The notes under the pieces are model-generated. The model was not told the DNA's origin, made no database searches, and was given only the letters and a program-made list of their open reading frames with translations. Of a DNA stretch of 64,000 nucleotides, positions 8,221 through 16,901 are shown piece by piece. Position 1 is the first letter of the stretch. The number at the start of each line of letters is the position of its first letter. This DNA comes from Faecalicoccus pleomorphus DSM 20574. GTDB taxonomy: Bacteria > Bacillota_I > Bacilli_A > Erysipelotrichales > Erysipelotrichaceae. Location: assembly GCF_000420345.1 (NCBI RefSeq), contig NZ_ATUT01000008.1, forward strand, positions 1 to 64,000, written 5' to 3'. A program made the position numbers and the translations under genes.

Positions 8221-8243
8221 ACAAAAGGGACCGAAGTCCCTTT
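8221..8243 (-). terminator. Terminator of the giant adhesin gene
   Basis: On the minus strand AAAGGGAC and GTCCCTTT form an 8-bp stem closed by a stable TTCG tetraloop, followed by TTGTC and AT-rich sequence. It lies 12 nt after the adhesin stop codon. Confidence 0.8.
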
Positions 8244-8254
8244 GTTTGTGTTTA

Positions 8255-11200
8255 TTAAGCTCGTTTACGCCATACCAATAAGAGCCCCATTAAAGAGACA
8301 GCACTGCCAATTAAGCTGATGAATAATCCCGCTCCTGTCTTAGCAGCAGTATCAGATCCATCTGTATTCTGACCTGGATCTTCTTGACCTCCGTTTCCTG
8401 GCTGCTCATTTTCCTGGTATGCATTGGTAAAGATGATAGCTTCTTGTGCTTCTCCATCTTTCGTGATGTCACAAGTTGTGACAACTATATGTCCTTTTTG
8501 ATCATCTTCTACATGGATCACGATATCATAGATACTTTCATCGTATTGAATACCTTCTTGTCCATCATTGACTTCGGATATTGTGTAACTATAGTTACCA
8601 GCTTTGTCAAAGTCAATTGGTTCAAAGTTGATCATTCCTTTTTCGTTGTTTGTTGCTTTGGATACGACATTTCCTTCTTCATCTTTTAACTCAAAAGTAA
8701 ACTGTCCATCGCTTAGCTCTTTACCCTCTAACTTCTTGATAGCACCAAGCTGTACATTGGCACTGCTGATTGGGGCATACGTATTTTTAAATACGATAGA
8801 ATCTACTGCTTTTTGATCTTTAGTAACCGTCCATTCTACCTTTAAAGTACCATCACCCTGATCCGTAACAGTAGCCACAGCATTATATACAGAAGTATCG
8901 TAGTTCATACCCAAGACTCCTGTATTAAACTCAGAGATGGAATATTGATATGTACCTGCTTTATCAAAGGTGATTGGGACAAAGGCAACGTTGCCATCGG
9001 CATCATTTGTAGCTTCGGAGACTACATTTCCCGCCGTATCCTTCATCTGGAATGTAAATTGACCAGCTTCTAAGTTCTGACCTTTCAATTCTTTTTGAAT
9101 AGATACTGTGCCATCCGTTGGTGAACTTGTCACAGTCGTAGTTTGATATACATTCACAAATGTGAATTTAGGTCCTTGTGTCGGAGTAGAAACAACACTT
9201 AATGTGCCATCTCCATTATCTGTCACTGTAACTGTAACGTTCTTCACAGTTGTATCATTGGTTACACCAGCCACAGCACCCGATTCACTAATGGTATAGA
9301 TAAATGTCTTAGAGCGTGTAGATGCGTCCACTTCCTGTGTATCTTCTGTTGTCTCTTCGACATTGCCGAATACATTTTCCATCGTATATTCGATCAAATC
9401 AAAATCAACATTTCCAGAAGCATCATTGGTCACAGTTGCGATTGAAGGCATCGGTGCCCCCTCAGATCCGGTAATCGTAAATTGATATTTACCTGTGATA
9501 TCCGGTAGATTCGCTCCACTATTGGCCTGTAAGACTTTAGTTCCCTTCATATCAATGGATGCTTTGGCATTTTGTCCATATACATTGACAAAGTCTAAGG
9601 CTGTCGTACCTTCCGGATAGATGACTTCTATAGCTAATGTGCCATCGCCTTGATCCGTTACTTGCACCTGAATTGTAAAGCTGGATCGTACACTTTGAAC
9701 ACCAGTAGGTGGTGTCATTTCTTCCACAGTATAGTTATAAGTATAGATATTTTGTTCTTTGATAGCTAAACCATTGGCAACATCTGCATTCAACTGCTGG
9801 GTTGTATAAGTTATCGGTGTAAATTCAATGTTTGCTGCTTGTCCATTCACTGCAGACTGGTTTGTACCGCTCGATACCGGTGTTTTAGTGGCATCTTTTG
9901 TGTTCGTTATGACAAAGTTAAATTCAGAAGCAAGCATGTCACGTCCATTTAGCGTTTTTGTAGTCTGAATTTTTGTAGCACCCTGTCCGCCTAATGTGCC
10001 ACTGGCATCATAACGGTTATTAAACACAACAACAGCATTTTGATCAAAGACTTGGTCATCCACTGTGGTTTGAACACTAAGTGTACCATTTCCATTATCT
10101 GATACGCGGATTGTCACTGTATGTTCAACTTGATCATACGTATAACCAGGCTTGTTATCCGGAATAACTTCTTTGATTAAATATGTAAATGTTTTTCCGA
10201 TATCCTTTTGATCAAATTTCATCGAATCAAATACACTTGTTATAGAAGTATAGCTACCATCACTATTGATTAGTTCTTGTGCCGGCACGGTAACTTTTGT
10301 GATTTCCTGACCGGCTTTTTCACTGGATTCTTTATCTTGTGCCGTAACAGTAAATGTAAACTCATCTTGATCAATAGATTTACCGATCATGTTCTTCTGA
10401 ATACGTAAAGCTCCCACTGCATTATAATCTAGCGAAGTCGTACTATACGTATTGGTAAATGTCGTATTTTGTTGTGTTTGCGCTACAGCACTCAATGTTC
10501 CATCACCGTTATCTGTGACAACCACTTCGACTTCAGCTGTATGATCATCATATGTTATTCCATAAGTGTTTTCCGGTATCACTTCGGAAACAGTATAATG
10601 ATATTTACCTGCTTTGTCATAAGTGATTTTTCCAAAGTTAAAGCTGTCGGCATTATCCTTGGTAACTTCAATCGTCTTGGATTGTTCAGTAGATCCTTCC
10701 GGCATTGGTGCGCCTTCCAAACCTGTTAATGTAAAGTTGAACACATCTTTTTCTGTCCAGTCACGGCCTGCCAAATCTTTTGAGAAATTAAAGCTTGTCG
10801 GCACTCCCGTAAAGGCTGTTGTGCTATATGTATTGGTAAATGACAAATCTGTATCTTCTGATTCTAAGGCTGGTTCTGTCTTAATGGAAGTATCTACCTT
10901 CATCGTACCGTCACTTTGATCTTCAGCAGTCAAAATCACATACTTCTTTGTCGCATCATAAGTGATGCCTGAAATTTTATTGGTCGCATCTTCTTTGACT
11001 TCAAAAATATATGTTCCTTCTTTTGTGATTTGAATTTCACCAAATTGTGCACTCTTTGTGGCAGACGAATCATTTTCATCGTACGTAATCAATAATGCAC
11101 CTGCATTTTCTGGCAATACTACACTCTTATCCTTTACAGCTTGTTTTGTGATATCATCATATGCTTCCAGAGTAAAGGTAAACGCATCACCCTTTTTCCA

Positions 11201-14200
11201 TTCTCTGCCAGTCAATGTCTTATTTACCACCAGATTTGTATCTCCTGTCGATCCTGTTGCACTGTACTTATTTTCAAAAGTAGTTTTTCCTTCAACTTTG
11301 GATTCAACAGTTAAAGTACCATTTTCGTCAGAAACGGTATAAGTCACAACAACTTCATGCGAATCATATGTAACACCATTCAACATATTATTTTCAGCAT
11401 CTTGTGGAATATCTTCCTTCATTGTGATTTCATAAATACCTGCTTTGGTAAATATTAAATCACCGAATTGAACATTACCCTCCGCATCATTAGTAGCTGT
11501 CAAAGTTTCTGGAAGAGTTATGCCAGTTTCATCACCTTCTGTCAGCTGCATACTGAATGTAAATTCTCCGGCCTGAAGCGGTGTTGTTCGATCCCCGGAT
11601 AATGTCTTTACCAAAGAAATTGGAGTTTTTGTAATCTGGGTTGGTGTAAAGTTATTCGTAAAGGTAATCGCATCAACATCGGTTTGATCATTATCTTTTA
11701 CAAAATCATCCTCTTCTATTTTACCTTTTACAAATTGTGATTCAGCTACTGTTAATTGTCCCTTTGCATCTGTAACAGAAATTGTAACTAAATAGGCAGC
11801 ATCATCATAAGTAATACCTGTAATACTTTCTTTTGTCTCTTGTACAATGAATGTATATGCCCCCTGCTTATTAAAAGTAATATCTCCAAAGCTATCAGCT
11901 TTTGTTTCACTTTCATTTGTAATTGTTACTGTCTTTGCATCGTCTGGTACAATTACATCTTTATTGTTGATTGCTTCTTGTGTTTCTTGTCCATAAGCAT
12001 CTAAAGTGAAAGTAAACGCATCACCATCTTGCCAATTCCGTCCGGTTAATGATTTTTGAACTTGAATTTTAGCTTCTGTGTTTTTTCCAATCACAACTGG
12101 TTCTGGTTTATAGGTATTGGTAAAAGTTATACTTTCATTTGTTCCTATCGAAATATCTCCGCTGGCAATAGAATCCTCTATTTTATCTGCTCCCGTTATA
12201 TTTGATAACGTAAATCCAGTTGGATTATTGATTTCTTGAATGCTGTAATCAGCATTACCCATTCCTAATAGTTCAATGGATTGATTTGCCTTCAATGTAA
12301 CGGTTGCCGTGCCATTTTCATTAAAATCAATCTCTGTTGTTTCTTCTTTATCATTGGTAGAAATAATACCAGAAACCTTAGTGTTTTTCTTTATTTGCGA
12401 AGCAATTTCAAAAGTAAATGTTGCATCTGTTGGAGCAGTGAATCCCTGTTCTGCAGTCACTTGTTTTTGAATAATCAAGGAAGCCGATGGCACTTTTACT
12501 ACACCATTATTTCCTAAATATACGCAGAAAGATCCACTCTGTGCATCACCAGAAGTACGGAAATTAAATGTTGGTGCAAAAGAAGTAATCGCTGTATTGG
12601 TTTCATTACTTGTTTTATCCCTTGTAAAAGCTGCAATATTTCCCAAACGCGGAGAACCAGCCTTTAGATAGACCTTCCCATCTACATCTGATATTACATA
12701 TTCACTCATTACTGATCCCAATCGTTCCTCATATTTAGTAACTGGCTCCATTTCATCTTTTTGATAATATGTGAATGGAACATAATATGTTTTTGTTGGA
12801 TCAAAAGTACCTGCCTCAACTTGCGTTAAGCCATTTCCACCATTTTCATAAATCGGTGTATCTTCCTGTAAGAAATAGTAACTATTGTCATGAGCCGGTT
12901 CATATTCCACATATGCATTTCCTGCAGTTTTATCATCGGTTAAGCTTAATTTTGTTCCGTCATAATAGTTACTGAAGAATAATATGTTTCCATTTCCATC
13001 TTGATGAATTGTATCTGCCAGATACTCTGGAGAAATTTTAGAATAATTAATATTTCCATCATCATCTTTAATGCTCGATTGTAATCCAACACTATAGACT
13101 AATCGCATCGGATACATTGTTTGTTCATCAAACGTTTTAACAGTTCCATCATTATTGAGTTCAATTGTATCATGTACAAGCGGAATCAAAGAAGCTGGAA
13201 TTTTCATCGTCAAAACTTGTCTTCCGTTTTCTTCAGGTTCAGACAAAGTAATTTGAAGATTGCGTAAATCTTGTTCACCATAAACATTGTTTATAAATGT
13301 GTCATTTGCCGTATCTAAAGTAATAGAGTTTGTCTCTTTATTGTAATTTCCTTCAAAGAATTTATCTCCAATCACCAATCCTTTTACATCTTTTAATTCC
13401 ATGTAATCCCCAATAGTATCGGTATATGTAATGTACCCACTATTCGTTAAGCCACCTGTGACTTCTGTAGGTGCTTTCCCTTGATCGACCATGGAATTGG
13501 TAATAGATTCAAAAGCTTGATCTAATTCACTAGAATTGTTTGCCGGATAATATTCAGTATTGTATTTTAAAGTAGTAATATCATTTGAGTTTGGATGTGT
13601 AAGTCTATAATTATGTGATTCCCTACTACTTTCTGTAACATAGTGAACACTCGGATCACCACCAGTTGAATATTCCTCCCATGCTTCAGCAAGTAATCTG
13701 ATTTCAGCGGTACCAGACTTGCTAGCCTGATCTAAATTATCATCAGGATTTAAAACCAAATTGGCCAACTCTACCATTTCATCCGTTTGTTGATTTGTAC
13801 TAAATCCAATCGTATAGATATTCATCTGATCATTAAAATAATGTTCAGTCACAACATTTTTCATATAAGAAGCTGTCATCATAGGCAACATTCCATTGGC
13901 TGACCACGCATTAGAATTATCACCCCAGCCTATAGAATCATCACTGTTATCTAGATTTTCCCACCAGTCTATCTCTCCTCGATCACTAAATATAGTCGTT
14001 GGTGCACCATCAGACATCAATACTACATTCGGAATTCTTTGAACGTTTTTTCCTTCAATAATCACTGTTGTATCTTCTACACCCATTAACATCTGCATAG
14101 CTTCGTTCAAACCATAATGAATATTTGTCTTAGAATCTGTTTTTCTACTATCATTGTTTATATGATTTTCAACTGTTGATTGTCCATCATCTTGACCATT

Positions 14201-14821
14201 TGTTCCAGAAAAATTAACCAATTCTAAATAGTTCTTATTCTTGATATTCTTAGCTTTAATCTCTTTTGCAGATGTCAAATCCATAAAAACCTGACCAACA
14301 CGATTAAATGTCACTATGCCTATACGGTTATTTTCATTCGCATTCACTAAGGTATCAATTGTATTGTTTAAAGAATCCACTAAATATTTAATTCGAGAGT
14401 CTGAGCCATCCGGATTCGAAACTTTTTGGCTATCAACACCCCATGTCATACTTGCAGAAAAATCCAATACAAAAACGACATCAATTGGAGATGCTGTTTG
14501 TGATTTAATTGTTTGAGCACTTGATAAAGCAGAAAAAGTTACTAGAAAATCTTCTCCATCTTCAAGTTCGAAATTCTTACCTCCATAATCTGCCGTAGTA
14601 CCTACACTCTTATCAGTCCATATGCGACCTGCATACTGTGTAGATCCCTGGTTATACGTTTCTTGATAATTCATAGCAGTTGATGGGTCTGCTGTATTTT
14701 CACTTGCGTATACAGCATTGGATTGATAAAAAAACATCGTCATCCCCATTGCCAGACACGCAATAAAGGCTAGTGTTCCTGCCACTAACTTTCTGACTTT
14801 TCTTCGTCTTTTTAATCGCAT
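8255..14821 (-). CDS. Giant vWA and pilin-repeat surface adhesin (2188 aa)
   Basis: A secreted cell-wall protein. The N-terminus carries a long basic signal peptide with a hydrophobic core (AGTLAFIACLAMGMTMFF). A von Willebrand factor A domain begins near residue 112 with the metal site DVVFVLDFSASMTWG (DxSxS type) and covers roughly 330 residues. Ten tandem pilin-type domains of about 135 residues fill residues 774-2135. The C-terminus has a Gly/Gln/Asp linker, then SDTAAKTGAG, a hydrophobic helix and the tail RKRA. This resembles a sortase sorting signal but lacks a Pro, so it is not LPXTG. Start ATG 14821 has AAAGGGAG upstream. Gene length and repeats suggest adhesion to host or matrix molecules; the ligand is unknown. 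The promoter has the repeat block shared with the radical SAM cassette. Confidence 0.93.
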   Translation of the reverse strand: MRLKRRRKVRKLVAGTLAFIACLAMGMTMFFYQSNAVYASENTADPSTAMNYQETYNQGSTQYAGRIWTDKSVGTTADYGGKNFELEDGEDFLVTFSALSSAQTIKSQTASPIDVVFVLDFSASMTWGVDSQKVSNPDGSDSRIKYLVDSLNNTIDTLVNANENNRIGIVTFNRVGQVFMDLTSAKEIKAKNIKNKNYLELVNFSGTNGQDDGQSTVENHINNDSRKTDSKTNIHYGLNEAMQMLMGVEDTTVIIEGKNVQRIPNVVLMSDGAPTTIFSDRGEIDWWENLDNSDDSIGWGDNSNAWSANGMLPMMTASYMKNVVTEHYFNDQMNIYTIGFSTNQQTDEMVELANLVLNPDDNLDQASKSGTAEIRLLAEAWEEYSTGGDPSVHYVTESSRESHNYRLTHPNSNDITTLKYNTEYYPANNSSELDQAFESITNSMVDQGKAPTEVTGGLTNSGYITYTDTIGDYMELKDVKGLVIGDKFFEGNYNKETNSITLDTANDTFINNVYGEQDLRNLQITLSEPEENGRQVLTMKIPASLIPLVHDTIELNNDGTVKTFDEQTMYPMRLVYSVGLQSSIKDDDGNINYSKISPEYLADTIHQDGNGNILFFSNYYDGTKLSLTDDKTAGNAYVEYEPAHDNSYYFLQEDTPIYENGGNGLTQVEAGTFDPTKTYYVPFTYYQKDEMEPVTKYEERLGSVMSEYVISDVDGKVYLKAGSPRLGNIAAFTRDKTSNETNTAITSFAPTFNFRTSGDAQSGSFCVYLGNNGVVKVPSASLIIQKQVTAEQGFTAPTDATFTFEIASQIKKNTKVSGIISTNDKEETTEIDFNENGTATVTLKANQSIELLGMGNADYSIQEINNPTGFTLSNITGADKIEDSIASGDISIGTNESITFTNTYKPEPVVIGKNTEAKIQVQKSLTGRNWQDGDAFTFTLDAYGQETQEAINNKDVIVPDDAKTVTITNESETKADSFGDITFNKQGAYTFIVQETKESITGITYDDAAYLVTISVTDAKGQLTVAESQFVKGKIEEDDFVKDNDQTDVDAITFTNNFTPTQITKTPISLVKTLSGDRTTPLQAGEFTFSMQLTEGDETGITLPETLTATNDAEGNVQFGDLIFTKAGIYEITMKEDIPQDAENNMLNGVTYDSHEVVVTYTVSDENGTLTVESKVEGKTTFENKYSATGSTGDTNLVVNKTLTGREWKKGDAFTFTLEAYDDITKQAVKDKSVVLPENAGALLITYDENDSSATKSAQFGEIQITKEGTYIFEVKEDATNKISGITYDATKKYVILTAEDQSDGTMKVDTSIKTEPALESEDTDLSFTNTYSTTAFTGVPTSFNFSKDLAGRDWTEKDVFNFTLTGLEGAPMPEGSTEQSKTIEVTKDNADSFNFGKITYDKAGKYHYTVSEVIPENTYGITYDDHTAEVEVVVTDNGDGTLSAVAQTQQNTTFTNTYSTTSLDYNAVGALRIQKNMIGKSIDQDEFTFTVTAQDKESSEKAGQEITKVTVPAQELINSDGSYTSITSVFDSMKFDQKDIGKTFTYLIKEVIPDNKPGYTYDQVEHTVTIRVSDNGNGTLSVQTTVDDQVFDQNAVVVFNNRYDASGTLGGQGATKIQTTKTLNGRDMLASEFNFVITNTKDATKTPVSSGTNQSAVNGQAANIEFTPITYTTQQLNADVANGLAIKEQNIYTYNYTVEEMTPPTGVQSVRSSFTIQVQVTDQGDGTLAIEVIYPEGTTALDFVNVYGQNAKASIDMKGTKVLQANSGANLPDITGKYQFTITGSEGAPMPSIATVTNDASGNVDFDLIEYTMENVFGNVEETTEDTQEVDASTRSKTFIYTISESGAVAGVTNDTTVKNVTVTVTDNGDGTLSVVSTPTQGPKFTFVNVYQTTTVTSSPTDGTVSIQKELKGQNLEAGQFTFQMKDTAGNVVSEATNDADGNVAFVPITFDKAGTYQYSISEFNTGVLGMNYDTSVYNAVATVTDQGDGTLKVEWTVTKDQKAVDSIVFKNTYAPISSANVQLGAIKKLEGKELSDGQFTFELKDEEGNVVSKATNNEKGMINFEPIDFDKAGNYSYTISEVNDGQEGIQYDESIYDIVIHVEDDQKGHIVVTTCDITKDGEAQEAIIFTNAYQENEQPGNGGQEDPGQNTDGSDTAAKTGAGLFISLIGSAVSLMGLLLVWRKRA
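8415..12500 (-). repeat. Ten tandem Spy0128/FctA-like domains within the adhesin
   Basis: Each unit starts with a lysine-containing strand (for example IQVQKSLTGR, NLVVNKTLTGR, ALRIQKNMIGK, LGAIKKLEGK). It continues with a FTFTL strand, a TYDxxxxxVxVxVTDNGDGTL strand and ends in an asparagine-containing strand (FTNTY, FTNNF, FENKY, FNNRY, FVNVY, FKNTY, FTNAY). Lys-Asn pairs of this kind form internal isopeptide bonds in streptococcal pilins, so the stalk should be rigid and protease-resistant. Boundaries are approximate. Confidence 0.8.
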
Positions 14822-14863
14822 AAAAATCTCCCTTTCTGTACGAATCTAATCTAAGTCATTAAA

Positions 14864-14893
14864 ATCTTACCTTCCCCCGTATAGAAGTGTCAA
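14864..14893 (-). promoter_or_regulatory. Promoter of the giant adhesin (block B)
   Basis: Minus strand TTGACA (14893-14888), an 18-nt spacer ending in GGGGGAAGG, then TAAGAT (14869-14864). The -35, -10 and G-rich spacer match the promoter of the radical SAM cassette almost exactly. The start codon is about 40 nt downstream. Confidence 0.65.
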
Positions 14894-14990
14894 TGAATAG
14901 CTATTTTATAACTAAATAAAGGTAAAAGGTGGGGATATATATCCGTTTTATAACTGAAAGTGGTGATTTTTATCCATATATTGATTTTTA
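14894..14990 (-). promoter_or_regulatory. Upstream repeat elements of block B
   Basis: Upstream of the -35 lie AGTTATAAAATAGCTATT, AGTTATAAAACGGATA with a CCCCACC tail, and TGGATAAAAATCACCACTT. Order, orientation and the 11-bp offset between the second TTATAAAA and the following GGATA copy those of block A. The interval 14822-15130 otherwise holds only the terminator of the next gene; no other gene is seen. Confidence 0.5.
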
Positions 14991-15100
14991 TAAATTAATT
15001 TCCAAATAGTATATCCATCTCAAGCATTAATAATCTTTGCCAAAACAATCATCATCTTTTCAATAGAAATTTCTAGTCTGCATCCATGACTTTTCAATAC

Positions 15101-15135
15101 AAAAAGATAGGATGTCAAATTTTTAACATCCTATC
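15101..15135 (-). terminator. Terminator of the InlB-repeat gene
   Basis: On the minus strand GATAGGATGT and ACATCCTATC form a perfect 10-bp stem, followed by TTTTTG. It overlaps the stop codon of the gene. Confidence 0.88.
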
Positions 15136-15919
15136 CTGTTCCTACTTCTTGATTTTCTTTATGAAAATGTGCAATTAGAAACTTATCTCCAATACTATGT
15201 GCATAGATTTTCTTTAACGGATTTCCTCTTTGATCAAACCATCCATCAAAAACATACCCTTTTTTATATGCTGGCAAAAGTTCTATATCAGAATTGAAAT
15301 AAGTATAGACGTGTGGATTTTTACGTGATGATATACCACCATTGGCATTATAACGTATGTGGTATATCGCAACCTCCCATTTCGCATATAAAGTACAAGA
15401 TTCTTTGATCACTTGATCAAAGGAGAATGGATTTTTAAACTTAGAATCATAATACCATCCACAAAACTCATGTCCCAATTTTAATGGATGTCGAAATGGT
15501 TTAAGATATCCATTAGAATCCACCAGTTTAGGTTCAATATTGCCTCCGCCATTGGATTCAAAAGAAACTTTGCTTCTGGAACGATAATGCGCCTTCAAAG
15601 TAATTTCTTCACTTTGTCCTTCCGGAATCACGTGGATCTTTTGACCATTCAAGCTCCAATAATCAAATACCATTCCTGATTTTTTGGCAGGATATAAACG
15701 TAAAACACCAGACTCAATATTTAAAAATTGTGGATTTAAACGAGAGTTCATTCCTCCATCCAGATCATAATGTATCTTATACCATATCGGAATCCATTTA
15801 TCATATAATGTCATTGTTGTAGGCAAAATTCCGCCTGGATTTAAGCGTTTTGTACACTCTTCATCAATATACCAGCCGCCAAACAGATAGCCCTTTCTAT
15901 GTTCTTGTTCTTTCTCCAT
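15131..15919 (-). CDS. InlB B-repeat (Listeria-Bacteroides repeat) protein without signal peptide
   Basis: A 262-aa protein made almost wholly of InlB-type beta repeats. There is half a unit at the N-terminus (GYLFGGWYIDEECTK to LYDKW), then three full units recognisable by YxIxYxxNGG, GxxFxGWYxD and LYAKW or LxAHF elements. Such repeats are usually part of large secreted wall proteins, but here no signal peptide, anchor or membrane helix is present and the first repeat is incomplete. ATG 15919 has GAGGG upstream and a TATAAT at about 15941-15946. It could be an N-terminally truncated remnant or a true small protein. Function unknown. Confidence 0.72.
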   Translation of the reverse strand: MEKEQEHRKGYLFGGWYIDEECTKRLNPGGILPTTMTLYDKWIPIWYKIHYDLDGGMNSRLNPQFLNIESGVLRLYPAKKSGMVFDYWSLNGQKIHVIPEGQSEEITLKAHYRSRSKVSFESNGGGNIEPKLVDSNGYLKPFRHPLKLGHEFCGWYYDSKFKNPFSFDQVIKESCTLYAKWEVAIYHIRYNANGGISSRKNPHVYTYFNSDIELLPAYKKGYVFDGWFDQRGNPLKKIYAHSIGDKFLIAHFHKENQEVGTG

Positions 15920-15946
15920 TTTTTTCTTCCCTCACAATTGTAATTA

Positions 15947-15962
15947 TACCACAAATGTGGTA
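15947..15962. promoter_or_regulatory. Palindrome overlapping the InlB-repeat gene promoter
   Basis: TACCACA and TGTGGTA are perfect inverted arms with an AA spacer. The palindrome lies between the divergent tRNA-Arg and InlB-repeat genes and touches the TATAAT of the latter, so it could be an operator. No cognate regulator is identified. Confidence 0.4.
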
Positions 15963-15975
15963 ATATATCGTTGCT

Positions 15976-16052
15976 GTCCTCGTAGCTCAGCTGGATAGAG
16001 CATGCGCCTTCTAAGCGCACGGTCGGGGGTTCGAATCCCTCCGAGGACGCCA
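15976..16052 (+). tRNA. tRNA-Arg, anticodon TCT
   Basis: A complete cloverleaf: acceptor arms GTCCTCG and CGAGGAC, D-arm GCTC/GAGC, anticodon stem TGCGC/GCGCA around loop CTTCTAA (anticodon TCT, reads AGA), variable loop CGGTC, T-arm GGGGG/CCCTC with TTCGAAT, discriminator G and encoded CCA. An antisense reading frame over this gene is an artefact. Confidence 0.96.
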
Positions 16053-16075
16053 TTTTTTTATAGGTTGGTATTGTA

Positions 16076-16121
16076 AACCACTTGAATCTGCTTTATATAA
16101 AGGAGATTTGAGTGGTTTTTT
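16076..16121 (+). terminator. Terminator of tRNA-Arg
   Basis: AACCACTTGAATCT and AGATTTGAGTGGTT form a long stem with two G-T type mismatches around a 16-nt loop, followed by TTTTTT. Confidence 0.78.
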
Positions 16122-16201
16122 GTTTTCTGGCAACATCAAAATATAAGGTTTAATATTTTATGAATGATAAACATTTTTAGTCATTTAATATGCATAATAA
16201 A

Positions 16202-16266
16202 GGTGTGAGGTAGATAACTACCTTGCATGATAGGTCTTTGAAATGGTGAAAGAATTAATGCACACC
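16202..16266 (+). other. Possible structured RNA element (three-way junction-like)
   Basis: Nested complementary arms fold into a compact shape. P1 is GGTG (16202-16205) with CACC (16263-16266). P2 is AGGTAG with CTACCT around loop ATAA (16208-16223). P3 is TGCAT (16224-16228) with ATGCA (16258-16262), enclosing TCTTT (16235-16239) paired with AAAGA (16249-16253). No known riboswitch class is recognised. A strong ribosome site and a 32-codon frame follow about 40 nt later. Confidence 0.3.
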
Positions 16267-16308
16267 ACTAATCAAACACATCAATATTATTTGCAGGAGG
16301 TTGTGCGG

Positions 16309-16407
16309 ATGATTCAATTAAAAATGATTGTTCATGTGCTATCTTATCGAATCGAAAAAAAGATCAATTTGACAAGAAAAAAAAGCCCAATTGTATGTAG
16401 GATATAA
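16309..16407 (+). CDS. Possible short protein (32 aa) behind a strong ribosome site
   Basis: ATG 16309 is preceded by GCAGGAGG at good spacing. The frame encodes a 32-aa basic, partly hydrophobic peptide beginning MIQLKMIVHVLSYRIEKK. Another frame reads on for a few residues (AQLYVGYKKGQHINA, then a stop), so this could be the 5' end of a decayed larger gene. It follows the possible structured element. Confidence 0.25.
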   Translation: MIQLKMIVHVLSYRIEKKINLTRKKSPIVCRI

Positions 16408-16876
16408 AAAAGGGCAACACATCAACGCTTAGAGTATAATACTATTTCAAGACCTTTTCAATAATAGCAAATCAAGCATGCAAAAAAGTAAAAATAACAA
16501 TCTTAATCAGACAAAACATATTCAAAAATATGAAAAAATATAAATGAATGATTGTCCGTGTACCTAAAAAAGAAATCGATATCTCGAACAAGTTTGAACA
16601 CTTAAAAACAATAAAACGCTTATATATTAAAACTAGTTATATAATTTGTGCAAAACCACTGACAACATAAACAAAAAAACTTTGCTTAGACGTACTCAAA
16701 ATCTAACAAGGCAACCAATTAACAAGTAAACTATAACATGGCTCAAACTAAATTAGACACCACAATCAAAAATATAGATAAACCCTTTTGCATATTCTCA
16801 TAGAAATATGCTTAACCATTCTTTCACTCAATTTTATACAAATTTAAAATACAATCTTAAATTTGTATAAAATCCA
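16408..16876. other. Gene-poor AT-rich stretch
   Basis: No frame with a ribosome site, no RNA gene and no clear repeat was found on either strand. Stop codons are dense in all frames. It may be decayed coding sequence, but nothing in it could be assigned. Confidence 0.5.
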
Positions 16877-16901
16877 ATAAAAAACGAGCCTCACAAGCTC
16901 G
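16877..16901 (-). terminator. Terminator of the nucleoside hydrolase/ECF operon
   Basis: On the minus strand CGAGC, a 7-nt loop and GCTCG are followed by TTTTTTATTG. It starts at the stop codon of the ECF gene. Confidence 0.82.

Noticed and set aside
8415-12500. CRISPR-like or simple DNA repeats in the adhesin
   Set aside because: The repeats are protein domains of about 135 residues with diverged DNA, not short identical units with spacers.
15841-16053. Antisense reading frame across tRNA-Arg with an EGFEPPTVRLEG-type start
   Set aside because: It is a well-known artefact of translating a tRNA gene in reverse; the tRNA cloverleaf explains the sequence.
16408-16876. Possible decayed transposase in the gene-poor stretch
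   Set aside because: Short translated pieces could not be tied to any family, so no element is claimed.
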